A DNA stretch of 62,488 nucleotides, from assembly GCA_002786025.1 (NCBI GenBank), contig NHNW01000097.1, positions 1 through 62,488 on the forward strand, given 5' to 3'. The notes beneath the pieces were generated by a model. It was not told where the DNA came from and ran no database searches. It worked only from the letters and a program-made list of their open reading frames with translations. The translations under genes were made by a program, and so were the position numbers. This DNA comes from Zasmidium citrigriseum (Eukaryota > Ascomycota > Dothideomycetes > Mycosphaerellales > Mycosphaerellaceae). Below are positions 12,601 through 24,965 of the stretch, piece after piece; position 1 is the stretch's first letter, and each line of letters opens with the position of its first letter.

Positions 12601-13450
12601 AAGTAATGTATACTATACCCGTCTAGTATAGAGTAGTAGTCTCTATAGAAGAACGACTCTAGCTTCGTGGACCTAGTTTGTGCCTAGAATAACTTTATAG
12701 CTACTATAGAAGTAGTGTACTAGATCTTCGTACTAGTATTAAAACGAAGTGTTACTACGATAAGATTCTATAGAGCCGTAACGCGAGTTAAGTACGGTGC
12801 GGCCTCTATACTTTTGTGCCCTCGCTTTCGAGAGTTGCCGATTATAAGTCGTGTACTAACGTTGCTAGTAGATATAGCGCCTAACGAAGTAGTTAATACT
12901 CGCCGCCTTAATATAACGATTCGACCGCTATTAGCATTCCCGCGGCGCCTAGTACGTAAGTCTTGTTTTGCTATATTCCTATCTAGCTTCCGATTCGATC
13001 TTAACTCCGATACCTTAATATAGTTTATATACGCCTATACTAGTAGCTTCTAGTTAAATCTATTACCTCTCCCGTCTCTTTCCCTAATAAATATGCCTTC
13101 GAACAGCTAGGGCGGTCGTATACGTACACCTCCGTCTCGACTAAAGAACAAATCTAGGTGGTCGCGATAAAGCTTATTCTCTACAACCGACCGAGTAGAA
13201 TTGTTGGCTAGGGCGTTGTTCTATAATAGTATCGGGTTTATATTAAGGATAGTATTACGCTCTAGTAAATATCGATAGATGTCGTAGGTACGTTTCGCTT
13301 CGTCTAGAGTCTAATTAAATAGTTGCTCGAAAAGACTAGCTCCTCTGTTATTACTGCCCTTTAGAAACTACTTAATCTCTCCTCTTAACAAGTAGCTCGG
13401 TAGGCCTTAGGGTACAACTATAGTAGGTAGGGTACTAGTAGAGAATTAGT
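9700..13450 (-). pseudogene. SNF2-type ATPase paralog 1 (Walker A lost), RIP-inactivated
   Basis: Colinear on the minus strand with the second SNF2-like remnant at 16,170-20,240. Shared landmarks in order are an FNQKLLVQAYI segment (about 13,070), an FF-FD segment, a MYVTI...EELAINTMDYRI segment (about 11,830-11,740), then LLVVRIGATLIIVPPNTTTR (about 11,590), which matches LVVRVGITLILVPKSTIRQ of the other copy. Where paralog 2 has FGKS (Walker A), this copy has IDRT. The change is not of RIP type, so this copy may have lost ATP binding before RIP acted. By analogy with SNF2 proteins the ancestor was a DNA-dependent ATPase acting on chromatin or DNA. The end points are approximate. Confidence 0.6.
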
Positions 13451-13679
13451 ATGTGTTTAGTAAGTAAGCGGAGCAGATATAATATTAGATCGCACTAGTG
13501 TTAAGTATAAAGAGGTTAGCGGACAGTACGGAAGTCGAATTAAGTAGGGTGTAGATAAAGTTAATAGCGATAATATATATGTACGGTATAGTAATATAGC
13601 GGTAGGGCGTTTACTAGCGGGGCAATGTTTGTTTATAGCCGACTAGTAGGGGAAGGTATAGTCTCTATAGGGCGACGAA

Positions 13680-13740
13680 GCGATTCGCGGATATCGCGTA
13701 CTCGAAGACGGAATTCGCGGATAGTACGGTCCGCGAAAGG
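13680..13740. repeat. CG-rich boundary cluster 3
   Basis: Contains TTCGCGGATATCGCG, then GGAATTCGCGGATAGTACGG and TCCGCGAAAGG. It lies upstream of SNF2-like paralog 1 and before the plus-strand coiled-coil remnant; it closely resembles cluster 5, which has the same position relative to paralog 2. Confidence 0.78.
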
Positions 13741-13759
13741 TAAGGACTAGCTAGTATAG

Positions 13760-16030
13760 CTAACTACTTAAGTAAGTAGTAGCTGTTGCATATACTATAG
13801 CGTAATACGACAATATTATAGCTTAACATATACGTAGCGGCTAGTATGTAACGAGACGGCTAGGCGGGTAAGCCGAGAAACGCGAGACCCTATTTACGTA
13901 TGTGCCTACGAATCTCGCGGACTAAGTCGCTAGTGTCCTCTAGCGGTCTTACCTAGACAGCGCGTAGTACTCGCTCCTAGGGTAGTCCTAAGCATAGTAT
14001 TGTTAGGCATCGAGCCATCTTAAGACTATACTTCTATACTATTCTTCCGTCTCGTATAGAATACCGAGTAGATAGGCCGTTTATCTAGCGATATTAGGCA
14101 TTGTAATTAATCTAAACGATAGGGTTTTAGCTAATCTGTCTTGTATACTCTCTTATTAAGCGGTACCTCTAGTAGGGGAGTATATGCCTTTGTATTATAA
14201 TAGTACTAGATTAATATACCGTCTACTACATAGATAGAGATAGCTACGACTAAGGAGGTAAGGTTACGGTCGATACTAAGCTATCCTAAACTAGTACGCG
14301 TATAGGCCCGTACTACGCGATTGTTAACAACGCTCCCTTTAAAACGTATATCCTTATACTATAGTTCTCTACGTATTGCTATTTTATATGCCCTAGCTAC
14401 GATAAGATCTACTAACGAACGAAAGCTATCCACCTAAATAGTACGCCAACGCCCGTAGTACCGTATCTAATATACTACGGACGCGATTAAAGCTAGTCTC
14501 GGGCTCGACGATTTAGATTACTAAGCATTCTACGGAGTCGTCGAATATATTACTACGAAACGCGGCTTAATCGGTAGTACCTTTCGTTCGATATCGGAGA
14601 AGGAGATAGCCCGTACTAATTTACTTAAAGCTACGATAGCCGAGTACGAAAACACGTAGCGTTTTCCCCGTATAGTCGATTAACTACGTAGTCGAGCGGG
14701 TCGAGACACGTTTAGTTTCCTAGTAGCGAAGATATACTCTAATTTCCGTAGGAGAGGTCGACTAAGGGAGGGTATAAGTAAAGAGTAGTACGAAGGAGAG
14801 GGTTTATCTACACTAGGTGTAACATCGCTCGAAGATAGACTTACTACTCTATTTAGGTATAAAGGATTAAGTCCGGTATTAGTAGCTAAATAGTAGGATA
14901 AGATAGTAGAGGTAGCATATCGAAATAGAGACATAAAACCCCTATATCGACTATACGAACTAGTTACTAGCTAGCCGAATCCGACGTAGTCGGGGAAAAT
15001 AGTAATAGAGGATCTAGACTTCGAACGATTTAGATGTCTACTACGTACGGATTATGCGTTTAAGACAACGACGGATTCGATATATTAGGATAAGGGGTAG
15101 GTGTTAGGCGAGTCGAGTATTTCGACGATCGACAACGCTCGTTAGTAGAAGGTAGTTATAGCCCGCCTTATAAGGCAAGGAAGGCTATTAGAGTTTATAA
15201 TCATACCTGTTATCCCTCCTAGTAGTATAGCGAGCAAGACTTGTAGCGATAAATCCACATAGCGATAATAATAGACGGTAGTTATTATGTATATAAAGCT
15301 ACGAGTATACGGTATTAATGGTTAGCGCTCCTTAAAGGTAGTAAAGAGCCTATCTTTCTCCGTATCGACGACATCTTCTAGTATGTCCTCCGAGTTAACA
15401 ATAGCGCCGTTCTCGCTATCGAGATAGAGAGTCGCGATGTAGGTGTCTAGCGCGAGAGGAACGGCCGGCTTCTAGATCCGCTTCTAGAGGTTAGTAATAA
15501 AGGTAGAGACGAGTACTAAAGGCTCGAATAATACGAGGGCACGATCGTTCTATTTATAGTCGTGTTATGCCGCGCTATAGGACGCGGTAGTCCTTAATGT
15601 TATAACTTCTTCGACGCGTTGTCTATCTCTTAACTACAATTGTCTCGTACTACTTCGTTAATATGTATCGCGCCTACCCCGAAGTACTAGATAGTTAGTC
15701 GCTAACACCCCGATATAAGTAAGAGCGTAGGCTTAGACGCAAATATAGACGACTTAACCGAAGCCTACTACCGTTCCTTAAGCCGCCTACATTCGAAGGT
15801 ATCGTCGAGAAGGTCGAAGAGCTCTAGTAACAGGTCAACACTTATAAAGAGGTATTAGAGGCGGCGATACGTAGAGTCTTAGAGCTAGAAGCTACAATAT
15901 TATCTAACGAATATAGCTACTATTACTATAATTCGTCTAGCCGGACAAGCTAAGATCGTAGTAATATACGATAATAGAGTCGTCAGTAATAATAATAACG
16001 TCGCCGCGAAATCGAAGGAAGTTAATACAT
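13760..16030 (+). pseudogene. Unrecognised cargo gene with C-terminal coiled coil
   Basis: The plus strand reads protein-like from about 14,480: LGLDDLDY, VVEYITTKRGLIGSTFRSISEKE, FLVAKIYSNFRRRGRLREGI, SLEDRLTTLFRYKGLSPVLVAK, FERFRCLLRTDYAFKTTTDS and LLEFIIIPVIPP (about 15,215). A later segment (about 15,780-15,960) reads PPTFEGIVEKVEEL, then NTYKEVLEAAIRRVLELEATI, a heptad-rich coiled coil, followed by an Arg/Ser/Gln-rich tail ending near cluster 4. The two segments need not be one exon; frame continuity between 15,220 and 15,770 was not established. I do not recognise the family. The opposite strand is less protein-like (many Ser/Arg/Tyr runs), though it has an open 84-codon stretch at 14,934-14,680. 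Confidence 0.45.
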
Positions 16031-16043
16031 AGTAATACAGGAT

Positions 16044-16110
16044 AGCACGCGAGACGCGAACGCGATACGCGAACACTAGTACGAAAGTCGCGGATTTTAG
16101 GGATCGCCTA
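16044..16110. repeat. CG-rich boundary cluster 4
   Basis: ACGCGAGACGCGAACGCGATACGCGA-like units followed by AAGTCGCGGATTTT. It separates the coiled-coil remnant from the 3' end of SNF2-like paralog 2, where the two genes converge. Confidence 0.75.
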
Positions 16111-16169
16111 ACGAAGACTAGCGCAAATAACGACTATTACTTTAATACGGGCAATTACGGGTAATAGAA

Positions 16170-19100
16170 TCTAAGGTGTACGAATCCTTTAATATACCGC
16201 GGCATATACCTACTATCGTAGATACCTTGTCTATTAAACTAAACTAGTCTTGCTCTACGCTGGCTGCTTCTTACTAGGCCTCCCTCGTAGCCCTCTCCTT
16301 CTTCGCCTTCTCTCTCCTAGCCTTCTCCTTCGCCTTACGCTCCTCCGTAAGCTTAGGAAACTACTTCTCTATCTCCTACTTTATAGTAGTATACGACTTA
16401 TAACGGTCGAGTAGACTCTCGCTAATAAAGAACCTATCGGTTATACTAACGATCCGGTAAGACTTAACGTACTTAGTAGGCTAAATTAGCCTCTGTCGAG
16501 CCGAATGGCCGGCGATCTAACCGTCTTTTGCTAGAAGCTAGCCCGTGTCGACTATAATCGTAAGGTCGGTAGGGTAGACTTAGATGCTGACATCGACCTA
16601 GCTCGCTAGAGTAACTAAGAGGAACGGATCGTTAGAATAGCCCTCCGTGTCCGGGTAAGTCGTATTAAACTCGATTAATTTAGCCGTGTTATGCTTCTAA
16701 GCTTTACCCTTGTCGAGTACTACTATGTTCTTCGTACTATTAAAGAGCTCCGGATAAAGCTTCTTCTCGATGTAGTATCTAAACATCTATTCGAGTAAGA
16801 AGAGGTTAAACGGCTTCTATACGACGATAAAGATCTTTCGAGGATGCTTAAGGGCGTTTATCTAGGAGCGGACTTATCGTATCGCGTCGAGTAAGTTCTA
16901 TACTATCTATGTCTTGTATAGGCGAGGTCGAATTTCCTTTTAGAAGACACTATCTAGGGCTAGGTAGGTAGGGATATCCTTGTCCGTAAAGTCGTTAATC
17001 TCTTTAGCTAGGCTATCGATATCGTTACGCTACACCTCGAACTTAGGCTACACTCTAGCGATAAGCTACTTATTAACGAGGTTTAGCATTATCTTCTTCT
17101 CTCGATTCTTGCTCTTATCGCCAACATAATCCGCGCGGAAGGACTCTTCGACTCTATCGGCGATAGTAGGCGGAAATGCGACCTTTAAGTCGAAATAGGT
17201 ATTAGTCGGGATGTCTAGGTAGGGAATATCCTATCCGCTCCCGAGCGGATCCTATATGTCCGTCCTTACAATACGGATAAGGTAATCCGCGAGCTAAGTT
17301 CGGATGTTGTCGATGTTTTACTACACGCCAGCTATCGCCTCGGCTAGCGACTTTAACATCTTCTTCTTAATCTTGCCGTCCTTAGTTATAATACTCTACA
17401 CCTTCTTTATATCCTTATAGACCTTATGCTAGCCCTTCTCTATAACTAGCTCGCGGGTATAAGTATTTACTTCCGGCTTAAAGTAGAAGCCTCTTAAGTA
17501 GCTACCGTCGTCCTACTCTTCGTAGACATAAAAGTCTCGAAATATTAGGCCTATAGGATGCGTTAAGTCTTAGCGGTCTATATCGCGGTAGTAGTTGAAG
17601 TACTAGGCGTAGCCGGTATAGATCGGACTAAATAAGTCCGCTAGCCTCTAATATAGCGTGCCGCTAAGACAGACAATAGGTGTAAGGCTATACAAACCGC
17701 CGATTGTCGTCTACATTCCGCTAACTAGAGTCTTTAGCTTATGTAACTTATCGACGATAACGAGACCCTATCTACTAGCGATAACACCTTCTAATAGTGG
17801 CTTGTTTACGGGCCTCGTCTTCTTCGTAGAAGGATCCTAGCTCTCGATTCTATCGGGCATCTAGTCCTAAGTCGTAAGTATAAAGATGTTAGTCTACTAT
17901 AGCATCGCCTCGTTATCTTTGCCTCGGTAGTAGTACGCCTAAGCGTTAACTATACTATCCTCGTAGTATTCTCCAACTCGTCTCGCGTTCTCCTCGACCT
18001 CCTTAGTAACGAGTTTCTTCGGAATAATGTCGTTAATATAAAAGAGTCTACGCCGACGCTTTAGGTGCTCGGCTAGTAGCGTATCTATACTCTTTATCGA
18101 CGCGATAACGACGATCGTGTCTTTGTCGTCCGTGAACTTGAAGATCTTATTAACCTACTATCGTATCGTCGACTTCGGGACTAAGATTAGTGTTATTCCT
18201 ACTCGAACGACTAGAGTACGATTAGTAAGGATGCGCGTATCGAATAGCTCTAAAGTAGAGATGTCTACATCTGGTAGCTTCTTTTGCGGCCTATTTAAAC
18301 GCTCGTACACATAGATTTAACGTAGCTTCCGCATAATAATCGCGATAAGAATAGCGGTACACGACTTACCGAACCTAAGATCCATCGCATTAATAATCGT
18401 CTCTTCGCTCTACACGAGCTGTTTTACGATCTATATAGTAACGTGCATTTAATAAGGCTAGACACCCTTTGCCTTATTCTAGCCTAGGAAGATACACTTC
18501 GACTAAGGATTTATTTCCTTTGGATCGAAACCGAAGAAAGGGCACGTCTATTCTTTCTAGAACGTAGGCTCTATATAATAGACGCCCTTAGTCGTTATAG
18601 CGTCGGAGATCTCTTCGTTTCTGTCTTCGACGATTATATCTGGATCTAGGCGTCTAGACATCTAATCGACGAAGACGGGTAGCTTATATAGATTCTAATT
18701 AGAAGTGTCGAAGGTAAGGGATTCGTAGGCAAATCGCGTAACTAGACCGCTGTCGCTAGTATACCTTAGGTAGTTTAGATATCCCTCGACTAGCTCGTAC
18801 GTCCAGGTAATTAGATCCTAAGTAGTACGAGCATCTTTAACACTAAGCGCACGTAGAGCAACAATACTCGATTCCGTCGGCGCGGTAGGGCTAGCTATAG
18901 TCGGCGAAGTCGGAATATCTCTACTAGGTATAGGAGGATCGATAGCTATAGGGTCTAGCGCTATAATCGGCGGCGTAGGCTCGAGATCGGGGACATTATT
19001 GTTAAATCCACCGTTAAATTGTACCTCTTCTTTATCTAGATTATTACTAGACATATGCTTAAAGTTAGAATCCTTATCGTCGGCTCCCGCGTTCGCCTCT

Positions 19101-20240
19101 ATCTTACTATCTACTTTCTTAAACTCTGCTAAGCTAGTAAGGTTAGCTATATTGTCGAACTCCTCGTCTTTAGCCAACTCGCCGAGCAGGTCGATATAGC
19201 CGCGGCTACGAGCGAAAGACCTATTCTAGGTATAACATAAATAAGGCAACAGAACAAGCTTCTCGGCATCCGACTTATGTACTATAAATGCTAACAAGTA
19301 GCCGTAGTAATTGTCGGGCTAGAAGCGGCCGTAGAGGTAGTTAATTATAGCGTCTATCTCGCTACCTCGCCGGGTACGATAAGGAAAGCCGAAGTTGTCG
19401 AAGTAGTATATGTTATGCCCGTCTAGTCGAGGCATATAATCTTCGCTAAAGAACTCGGCTAAACTAGTACGACTATTCTCTTCCTAGAATAACTTTACGC
19501 CGACCTTCTTAGTAGTGTAGACCGCCCTCGATAATAACTTAAATTTAAGTATAGCTACGACGAGATTATAAGACTTTAGCGGCTTTAGAGTGTCTAATAA
19601 GTAGTAGTTACTATCGTAGTCGAGCTTTTAACGCTTTAAGCTTAAAGGTATGTTACCTCTCGCAAGATAGAATAGTAGCTACTACTATAGAAGGGCACCT
19701 CGGTTTTCGCTCGTAGTCGGGGTCGCGGATGCGGTAGCGGACGTAGCTAAGATCGCGGATGTATTCGAGCTGCGCTGACTACTAGTCTTAGAAACAGGTA
19801 GTTTCCCCGTCTTCTAAGCGTGCTTATTCTTCGATCTTATACTAGAATCTCTCTTCGACTTAACGAGGACTATATACGCCTATACTAGTAGCTTCTAGTT
19901 AAAACTATCTAGATTATCCTCTCTGTCCTAAAAGAATATACTAGCCTATAGCTAGGCGGGTCGCACTCGCCTTATATCGTCTCGATCGTAGAATAGGTTA
20001 GGGTAGTCTTAATGCAATTCTTTCTCTACTTAATACCGCGGATCCTCTACTAGAAGGTCCTTTCGCTATAATCCTAAGTCGTTACTAAAACCGAAGTTAT
20101 AATTATCTAGTTTTGCTTTATAGGCCTACTTCGCTCTAGCCGCGTTAGACGGAGTCTAGCTAAACATAGCATTAAACTTGTCTGCAAAGTTCCTACTAGT
20201 ATTCTTTATAAACTCTACGCGCTAAGTATCCGACTAGGTG
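16170..20240 (-). pseudogene. SNF2-type ATPase/helicase paralog 2, RIP-inactivated
   Basis: The best preserved cargo gene. Minus-strand landmarks in order: an N-terminal region with FNQKLLVQAYI (about 19,910-19,880); an acidic linker, open over 119 codons at 19,177-18,818; SEETIINAMDLRFGKSCTAI (about 18,410-18,345, motif I/Walker A with GKS); LVVRVGITLILVPKSTIRQ (about 18,220, motif Ia); GLVIVDKLHKLKT (about 17,770, motif II in the DExH position, as DKLH); CLSGTLLEASG (about 17,660, motif III); then the C lobe with KIFIVV, FLLVTLAS, TIIVDTGWLLAKDG and ARQRLI (about 16,850-16,490; motifs V/VI, the last two arginines conserved). The tail is Lys/Arg/Glu-rich (about 16,370-16,270). This order is diagnostic of the SNF2 superfamily. 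A chromatin or DNA translocase cargo protein is inferred. Dozens of TAG/TAA stops make it a pseudogene. Confidence 0.78.
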
Positions 20241-20554
20241 TCGAGCGACCCGGATGGAGGCTTATACTTCGGTATAGCCGTAGCGGTAGGCGGGGGAGGG
20301 CGATAGTAGATAGGCGGGTGTCTAGCGGCGCCTATTATTATGTTAGTAAAGTAATATTAGAGTAGCTAAGCGTGTAGAAGACGTACTAATAAAAGACTAG
20401 TCTGCCCGTGTTATTAATCGGCTCTAGTGTAAGCGGATAGCTAGGATGTAGAGGGTGTAAGGGTAGAGAAGTATAGCGAGCGGGCGGGGTGTAGTAGGCA
20501 ATTTTAGCCGGTGTACGTGTAATAAAGTAAGCGGTTTCCTTAGTAACGGTAGGC

Positions 20555-20632
20555 GCGATGCGCGAAACGGGATTAGAGCGAAGTTCGCGGACAATACGGA
20601 CTAAGTAGCGGAATTCGCGGACAGTAGAAGGT
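20555..20632. repeat. CG-rich boundary cluster 5
   Basis: Units GATGCGCGAAACGG, AGTTCGCGGACAATACGG and GGAATTCGCGGACAGTAG, placed upstream of SNF2-like paralog 2. The GGAATTCGCGGA core is shared with cluster 3 upstream of paralog 1. Confidence 0.78.
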
Positions 20633-20639
20633 GCGAATA

Positions 20640-22140
20640 ATAAGGATCTAAAATCGAGTTAGTAAGACATATATAAAGCTAGAGAGAGACTTACATGTTA
20701 TAACGAGTTATACATGTACTTACTAGTGCCTCTTGCGCTATAACATATACGTCTAGTAATTGTAGACTATTTAGTCTAGCTTTACTAGAGTAAGCGAGCT
20801 CGCGGGCCTCGCTATTAATACATACGTCCGCGAGTCTTAGAAGCGAAGCCTAGTAGGTAACGACGAGGTCGAGCTAAGATCTAAAGAGCAGATGCCTCCT
20901 AGCTCTATCCTAGTTCTAGTATGCCTACGAATCCTATACTATCCTATTGTTAATATTATCGCGAGCCGAGGGCTAGTACGTCTTATATACCTATACGAAC
21001 TATAGCCCCGCGGCTTCCACGTTCTATCGATCTATAAATGCTCTTTATTACGCTATTGTCTCTCGTACAATGTCTTATAGCCCGTGTAGGTAATACACAT
21101 CGATCGAGTATCGTATAGATTTAGGGAGAGAGGGTCGTATTCGGGCTATTAAGGTAGGATAGGTAGCGGCTACGCGATTATTAGCACCCTAGTACGATAA
21201 GCTACTATTACACGAACAAACGGACGAATACTTACGGTTAGATAACAATATGTATAGTAATACGGTGGATGAAAGCAGGATAATAGTAGTATCTAGAGAG
21301 GTAAGGTCGTTGCTAAGGCCTAAGCTCCTAGGATACACAAGCTAATTATTAATACCTACTACTATATCTATAGTAATAACGCCTTTAGACGAGTACTACA
21401 AGTAGTCTAATAGAGACTACAAAGGAAGAGCATAATCATGTTTAGGTACTAGAAGAGTTAGAGCTAATTTGGCATTCTACTAAAGTAATAGGATATTGTA
21501 TTAGTGTAAACGGTATATATACATATAGATTAATGTACCTATCGAACCCGAAATTAATGTACGTCTTATAAGACGAGCCGGCCGGTTTGATACAATAGCG
21601 GGCATTAATCCCTATGTATCTATATTGCTTTATACCTTTCTCTAGGGCCTTATACATATAATATAGGCTACATAGCGGTATAATCGATTCGTCTATACGC
21701 GCTCTATTTAACCCTAAGTCTTACATTTAATCTAACCCTAATTACGTTACTTACGAGATATAGGTACAACTCGCCCTTCCTAATCTAGGCGGATCTATAT
21801 GCTCTAATCGAGGTAGTTATAGCTAAAAGACAGGAAGACATTTATCGAAATAAGCCGCGTATTAAAAGCGTAGATGCTAGCCTTACTTATGCATCTAAAG
21901 AACAATACTCGGCTACACGAAGACGGTACCGTCTAAAAGAGTATGCTTATAGTATAGCGGCTCGGTTAGAATACTACACGGAATCTAAAACGATATAGAA
22001 TAGCAAAACTAAGATACTAGTAGAAATGCGCCGTAAGAGTAGGTGCTAGCGAAGTTATAAGATACTAGACAAACTATATAGCTAAACTAACTTAAATACG
22101 GTCTACAATACGACCTCGTTCTATAACGACTAAGGCTATA
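20640..22140. other. RIP-damaged stretch, gene content unresolved
   Basis: About 1.5 kb between SNF2-like paralog 2 and the small coiled-coil remnant. The minus strand is open for 71 codons at 21,657-21,442. The plus strand at about 21,840-22,060 reads protein-like (RIKSVDASLTYASKEQ, RRYRLKEYAYSIAARLEYYTE, TKILVEMRRKSR). Neither is recognised. There is probably at least one degraded gene here. Confidence 0.4.
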
Positions 22141-22149
22141 ATTCTATAC

Positions 22150-22684
22150 TTAGACGCTAACGGACATAGTAGCGATACAATCGTTAGTAATGTTCGATCT
22201 CCTATCGGAATGCTCTTAGTACATCGCCTCTATCTTTAATAGCTCGCGTCTACTATTATACCCCTTTCTAGCTAAATATAATTAAATATTGTTAATTGCC
22301 GCTTCTAGCATCGCAACCCTCTTCTAGAGTAACTAAAACTCTATAACGTTAACTTTATTCGGTAGTTCGACAAAGACTACGGGTAATAAGTCTAGAGTAT
22401 ATTTATTAAGCCGTAGCCTTGTCTAGCGGAGGGGCGTTAATTCGAGTAACATGCGTCGTTTATGACCTAGCACTAGCGGCGAAATAGCTATAGTACAAGG
22501 GCCTATAGGCGAAGAATCTTCTACTACTGTCGATGTATCGTCGTCGAGATCGATTACTATAGGGGGTATCTACAAGAGCGTTAGATCGACTAGCGGTCGA
22601 GTGTATTAATACTATACCTCGTGTATAGCGAGTAATAGTAGATAGACTACAAATAGTAGTAATAGTAGTAGAGGAGACAAAGTA
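22150..22684 (-). pseudogene. Small acidic/coiled-coil cargo protein, RIP-inactivated
   Basis: One minus-strand frame reads continuously apart from Gln-type stops: IPPIVIDLDDDTSTVVEDSS, PLVLGHKRRMLLELTPLR, LNKYTLDLLPVVFVELPNKV and KRVAMLEAAINN with LYLARKG. The last part forms a likely coiled coil. An acidic N-terminal stretch precedes a basic patch. Length about 170 residues. Family not recognised; it is vaguely like the coiled-coil tail at 15,780-15,960 in layout, but I would not call them homologous. Cluster 6 lies directly upstream. Confidence 0.45.
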
Positions 22685-22738
22685 AAACGCGAAGTCCGCG
22701 ATGTACGCGAAGCGCGCGAAGTTCATAGTTCGCGTACT
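22684..22738. repeat. CG-rich boundary cluster 6
   Basis: ACGCGAAGTCCGCGATGTACGCG and GCGCGCGAAGTTC plus AGTTCGCGTAC. It lies between the divergently read coiled-coil remnant (-) and the DUF6532-like remnant (+), that is, in a shared promoter position. Confidence 0.72.
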
Positions 22739-23079
22739 AGTAAACACGACTAGCTAGGCTAAACTAAGTTAAGCGGGTATAAACAACGCGCTCGCGACAA
22801 ACCCTATACTACCTAATCTCCTTAATCTCCTACGCCTCCGACTTCTCGTCCTTTGTTTCTACTTTCTATTAATAGCTCTATTCTATAGAATCGATATAGC
22901 CCGGAGCGAACACGTTTTAGATAAGTCCGAGTACGACGAAGACATATCGACTAACTCTTTAGACGACGAGGACGAAGCGTCCGAACTCGACAAGGAAGTA
23001 CGTTCTAAAGAGCGCACGATCCTAAAGACATCTATCGTTAACGTAAGTCCTCTACTACTAGTATAACACACGTATATAT

Positions 23080-24860
23080 ATCTAACCGAGTATACTCTAG
23101 GAACGCCCCGGCGCCTCGCGCAAGAAGCGTAAACGGAACAATATACTAGAAGACACGCCTAAATAGCGCGTAAAGAAGACAAAGTCGCTATAGTCGACTA
23201 TCGACGACGGCATTAAAGTAGATCTATCCAATAGGTTGGAGAAACCTAAGACACGTTAGGACCCTCTAGAGCTCTTAAAGAGTATATACGAGGACACTAA
23301 GCTAAATCTGTAGGCGACCTCTGTTAGAGGAGAGCGAGACTACACTACGCTCGCGATTAGTAGTAGGTCTAGTACATGGATACGAGCGTTTATACAAGAG
23401 GAATAGAGGTAGGTCTGGTCGAAAAGGGCCTAGTTCTAATAGAGCGTAAAGTGGATTCCGAAGAAGATATACGATGCTTCCTTATACGGCGTAAGTACGA
23501 CTTAAACGCGAGCCGCGAGACACTAACGGATCGCGGACAGTTACGCGACGACATTCGGTAGTTCCGTAATAATGTTAACTAGCGCATTAAGGAGACAATT
23601 TAGCGAGACCTAGTATTTAGTCCTCCGCTAAACATCGATGAAATAAAGAAATAGGTAGATACACAGCTAATAAATAGCTACTAGTTCGAGTACTTACTAG
23701 GCAAACCCGTAAGTTATAACTGCATTTCGAATATTACGACTAATACCTACCCGTAGGAGGGCTATTACTTTACACCTATTATTATCGATAGTATTAGGGC
23801 AGCTTTTTAGACCGACAAGGGCATTGCTTTAAAGAGGGCTACTAAACATCGCTTCCGCGACGTTAACTTGTTTATACTACTCTCCGTAATAGCCGCTATC
23901 TATGTATAGCTTCGGCGGTTTAAGGTAGGTCCGACGAGGCTATGTCTACGGACTAATACATACTAGTACTACAAGTTCGACACCGTAGAGCTTAACGATA
24001 AGTTCTAAGAAAAGCTCCGAGACTAGAACAATCTACCCGACGACTTATAGAAAGCCGAGATACTCTAGATCGTGTTAAACCGGGTACTAGCTAGCGTCTA
24101 GCGTAGATTATACGAAGACGAGGAAGGCTACGTTAATATAGCCAACGTCTATCGTAGTATAACGCTCTCTACTCTATATGCTTTCTTAAACGACGAGGAT
24201 ACTAGTAAAGCCGCTAAGAGTACGGCACTTACTAGGAGTAAGTATCGTCCGAATTATATAGACGCCTCCGTTCTAATATTTAATAGTAGTAGACGAGGAT
24301 AGGCTAGCCGCCCGCATAGGCAATTTATTACTAATAGAAACGAACAATACTAAGTACAATAGCGACATCCTCGAGGACGACGTCGACGATAGTAGATATT
24401 CGAGCGACTTCGTACTAGATAGCGAAGACATAGGTTCTATAGTACACGATAGTGTTAATAGGCAAACTACTACTATACTAGATAAATCGACTACTATGGA
24501 AGAGATTACTCTGGCTACCGTAGCGGCCGAAACCCCCTATATAGCTAAAGAGAAATGCAAATCGGGAGCGTAAGTACACCTAGCCTTCTACGAGTAGTAG
24601 CTAACTAATTATAGTAGTATTACCTTTCGCTCTAAGGGTCTAAAGAAGTAGACTACAGTAGCGCGGGTAGTGTCGAAGGCGATCGGAGAGGAAGAGAGGC
24701 AGTATCTATAGCACTTTAAGGGCTTCCGCAATAGGAAAGATAGATAAGAAATAGTATAGAAAGAGACGGTTTTTAACGAGGACATAATAAAGAAGGTTAA
24801 GGCCGATATAGACTCGAAGAGCGTGTCGAAGTATACTAGCATACAAGTATATTAAGTATT
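23080..24860 (+). pseudogene. DUF6532-like cargo protein, RIP-inactivated
   Basis: Plus-strand reading gives a basic N terminus (RKKRKRNNILEDT), KVDLSNRLEKPKTR and LELLKSIYEDTKLNL, then (after a frame change near 23,380-23,450, an intron or a frameshift) RRKYDLNASRETLTDRGQL, FSPPLNIDEIKK, YYFTPIIIDSIRAAF, KHRFRDVNLFILLSVIAAIYV, LRRFKVGPTR, FDTVELNDKF and AEIL-IVLNRVLASV. The pattern of a YYF-x-PIII segment, then an N-L-x-LLSV-AA-x-Y segment and the FD-x-V-x-L-x-x-KF segment resembles the DUF6532 family of fungal proteins of unknown function. An acidic tail (about 24,370-24,480) and a short C-terminal basic segment up to 24,855 follow. Assignment to DUF6532 is from memory of the family pattern and is moderate at best. 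Confidence 0.45.
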
Positions 24861-24925
24861 TATAGATAGGTAATGTATGTAGAACTAAATTAATAAGCAT
24901 GTAGATCCTATTTCTAATACCCTAC

Positions 24926-24965
24926 GATCCGCGACCCGCGATTAGCGAGGGTGCAATGCTCGCGC
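24926..24965. repeat. CG-rich boundary cluster 7
   Basis: ACGATCCGCGACCCGCGATTAGCGAGG followed by GCTCGCGCATT, downstream of the DUF6532-like remnant, between it and the right subterminal region. Cited units are parts of one continuous stretch of about 40 bp. Confidence 0.7.
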
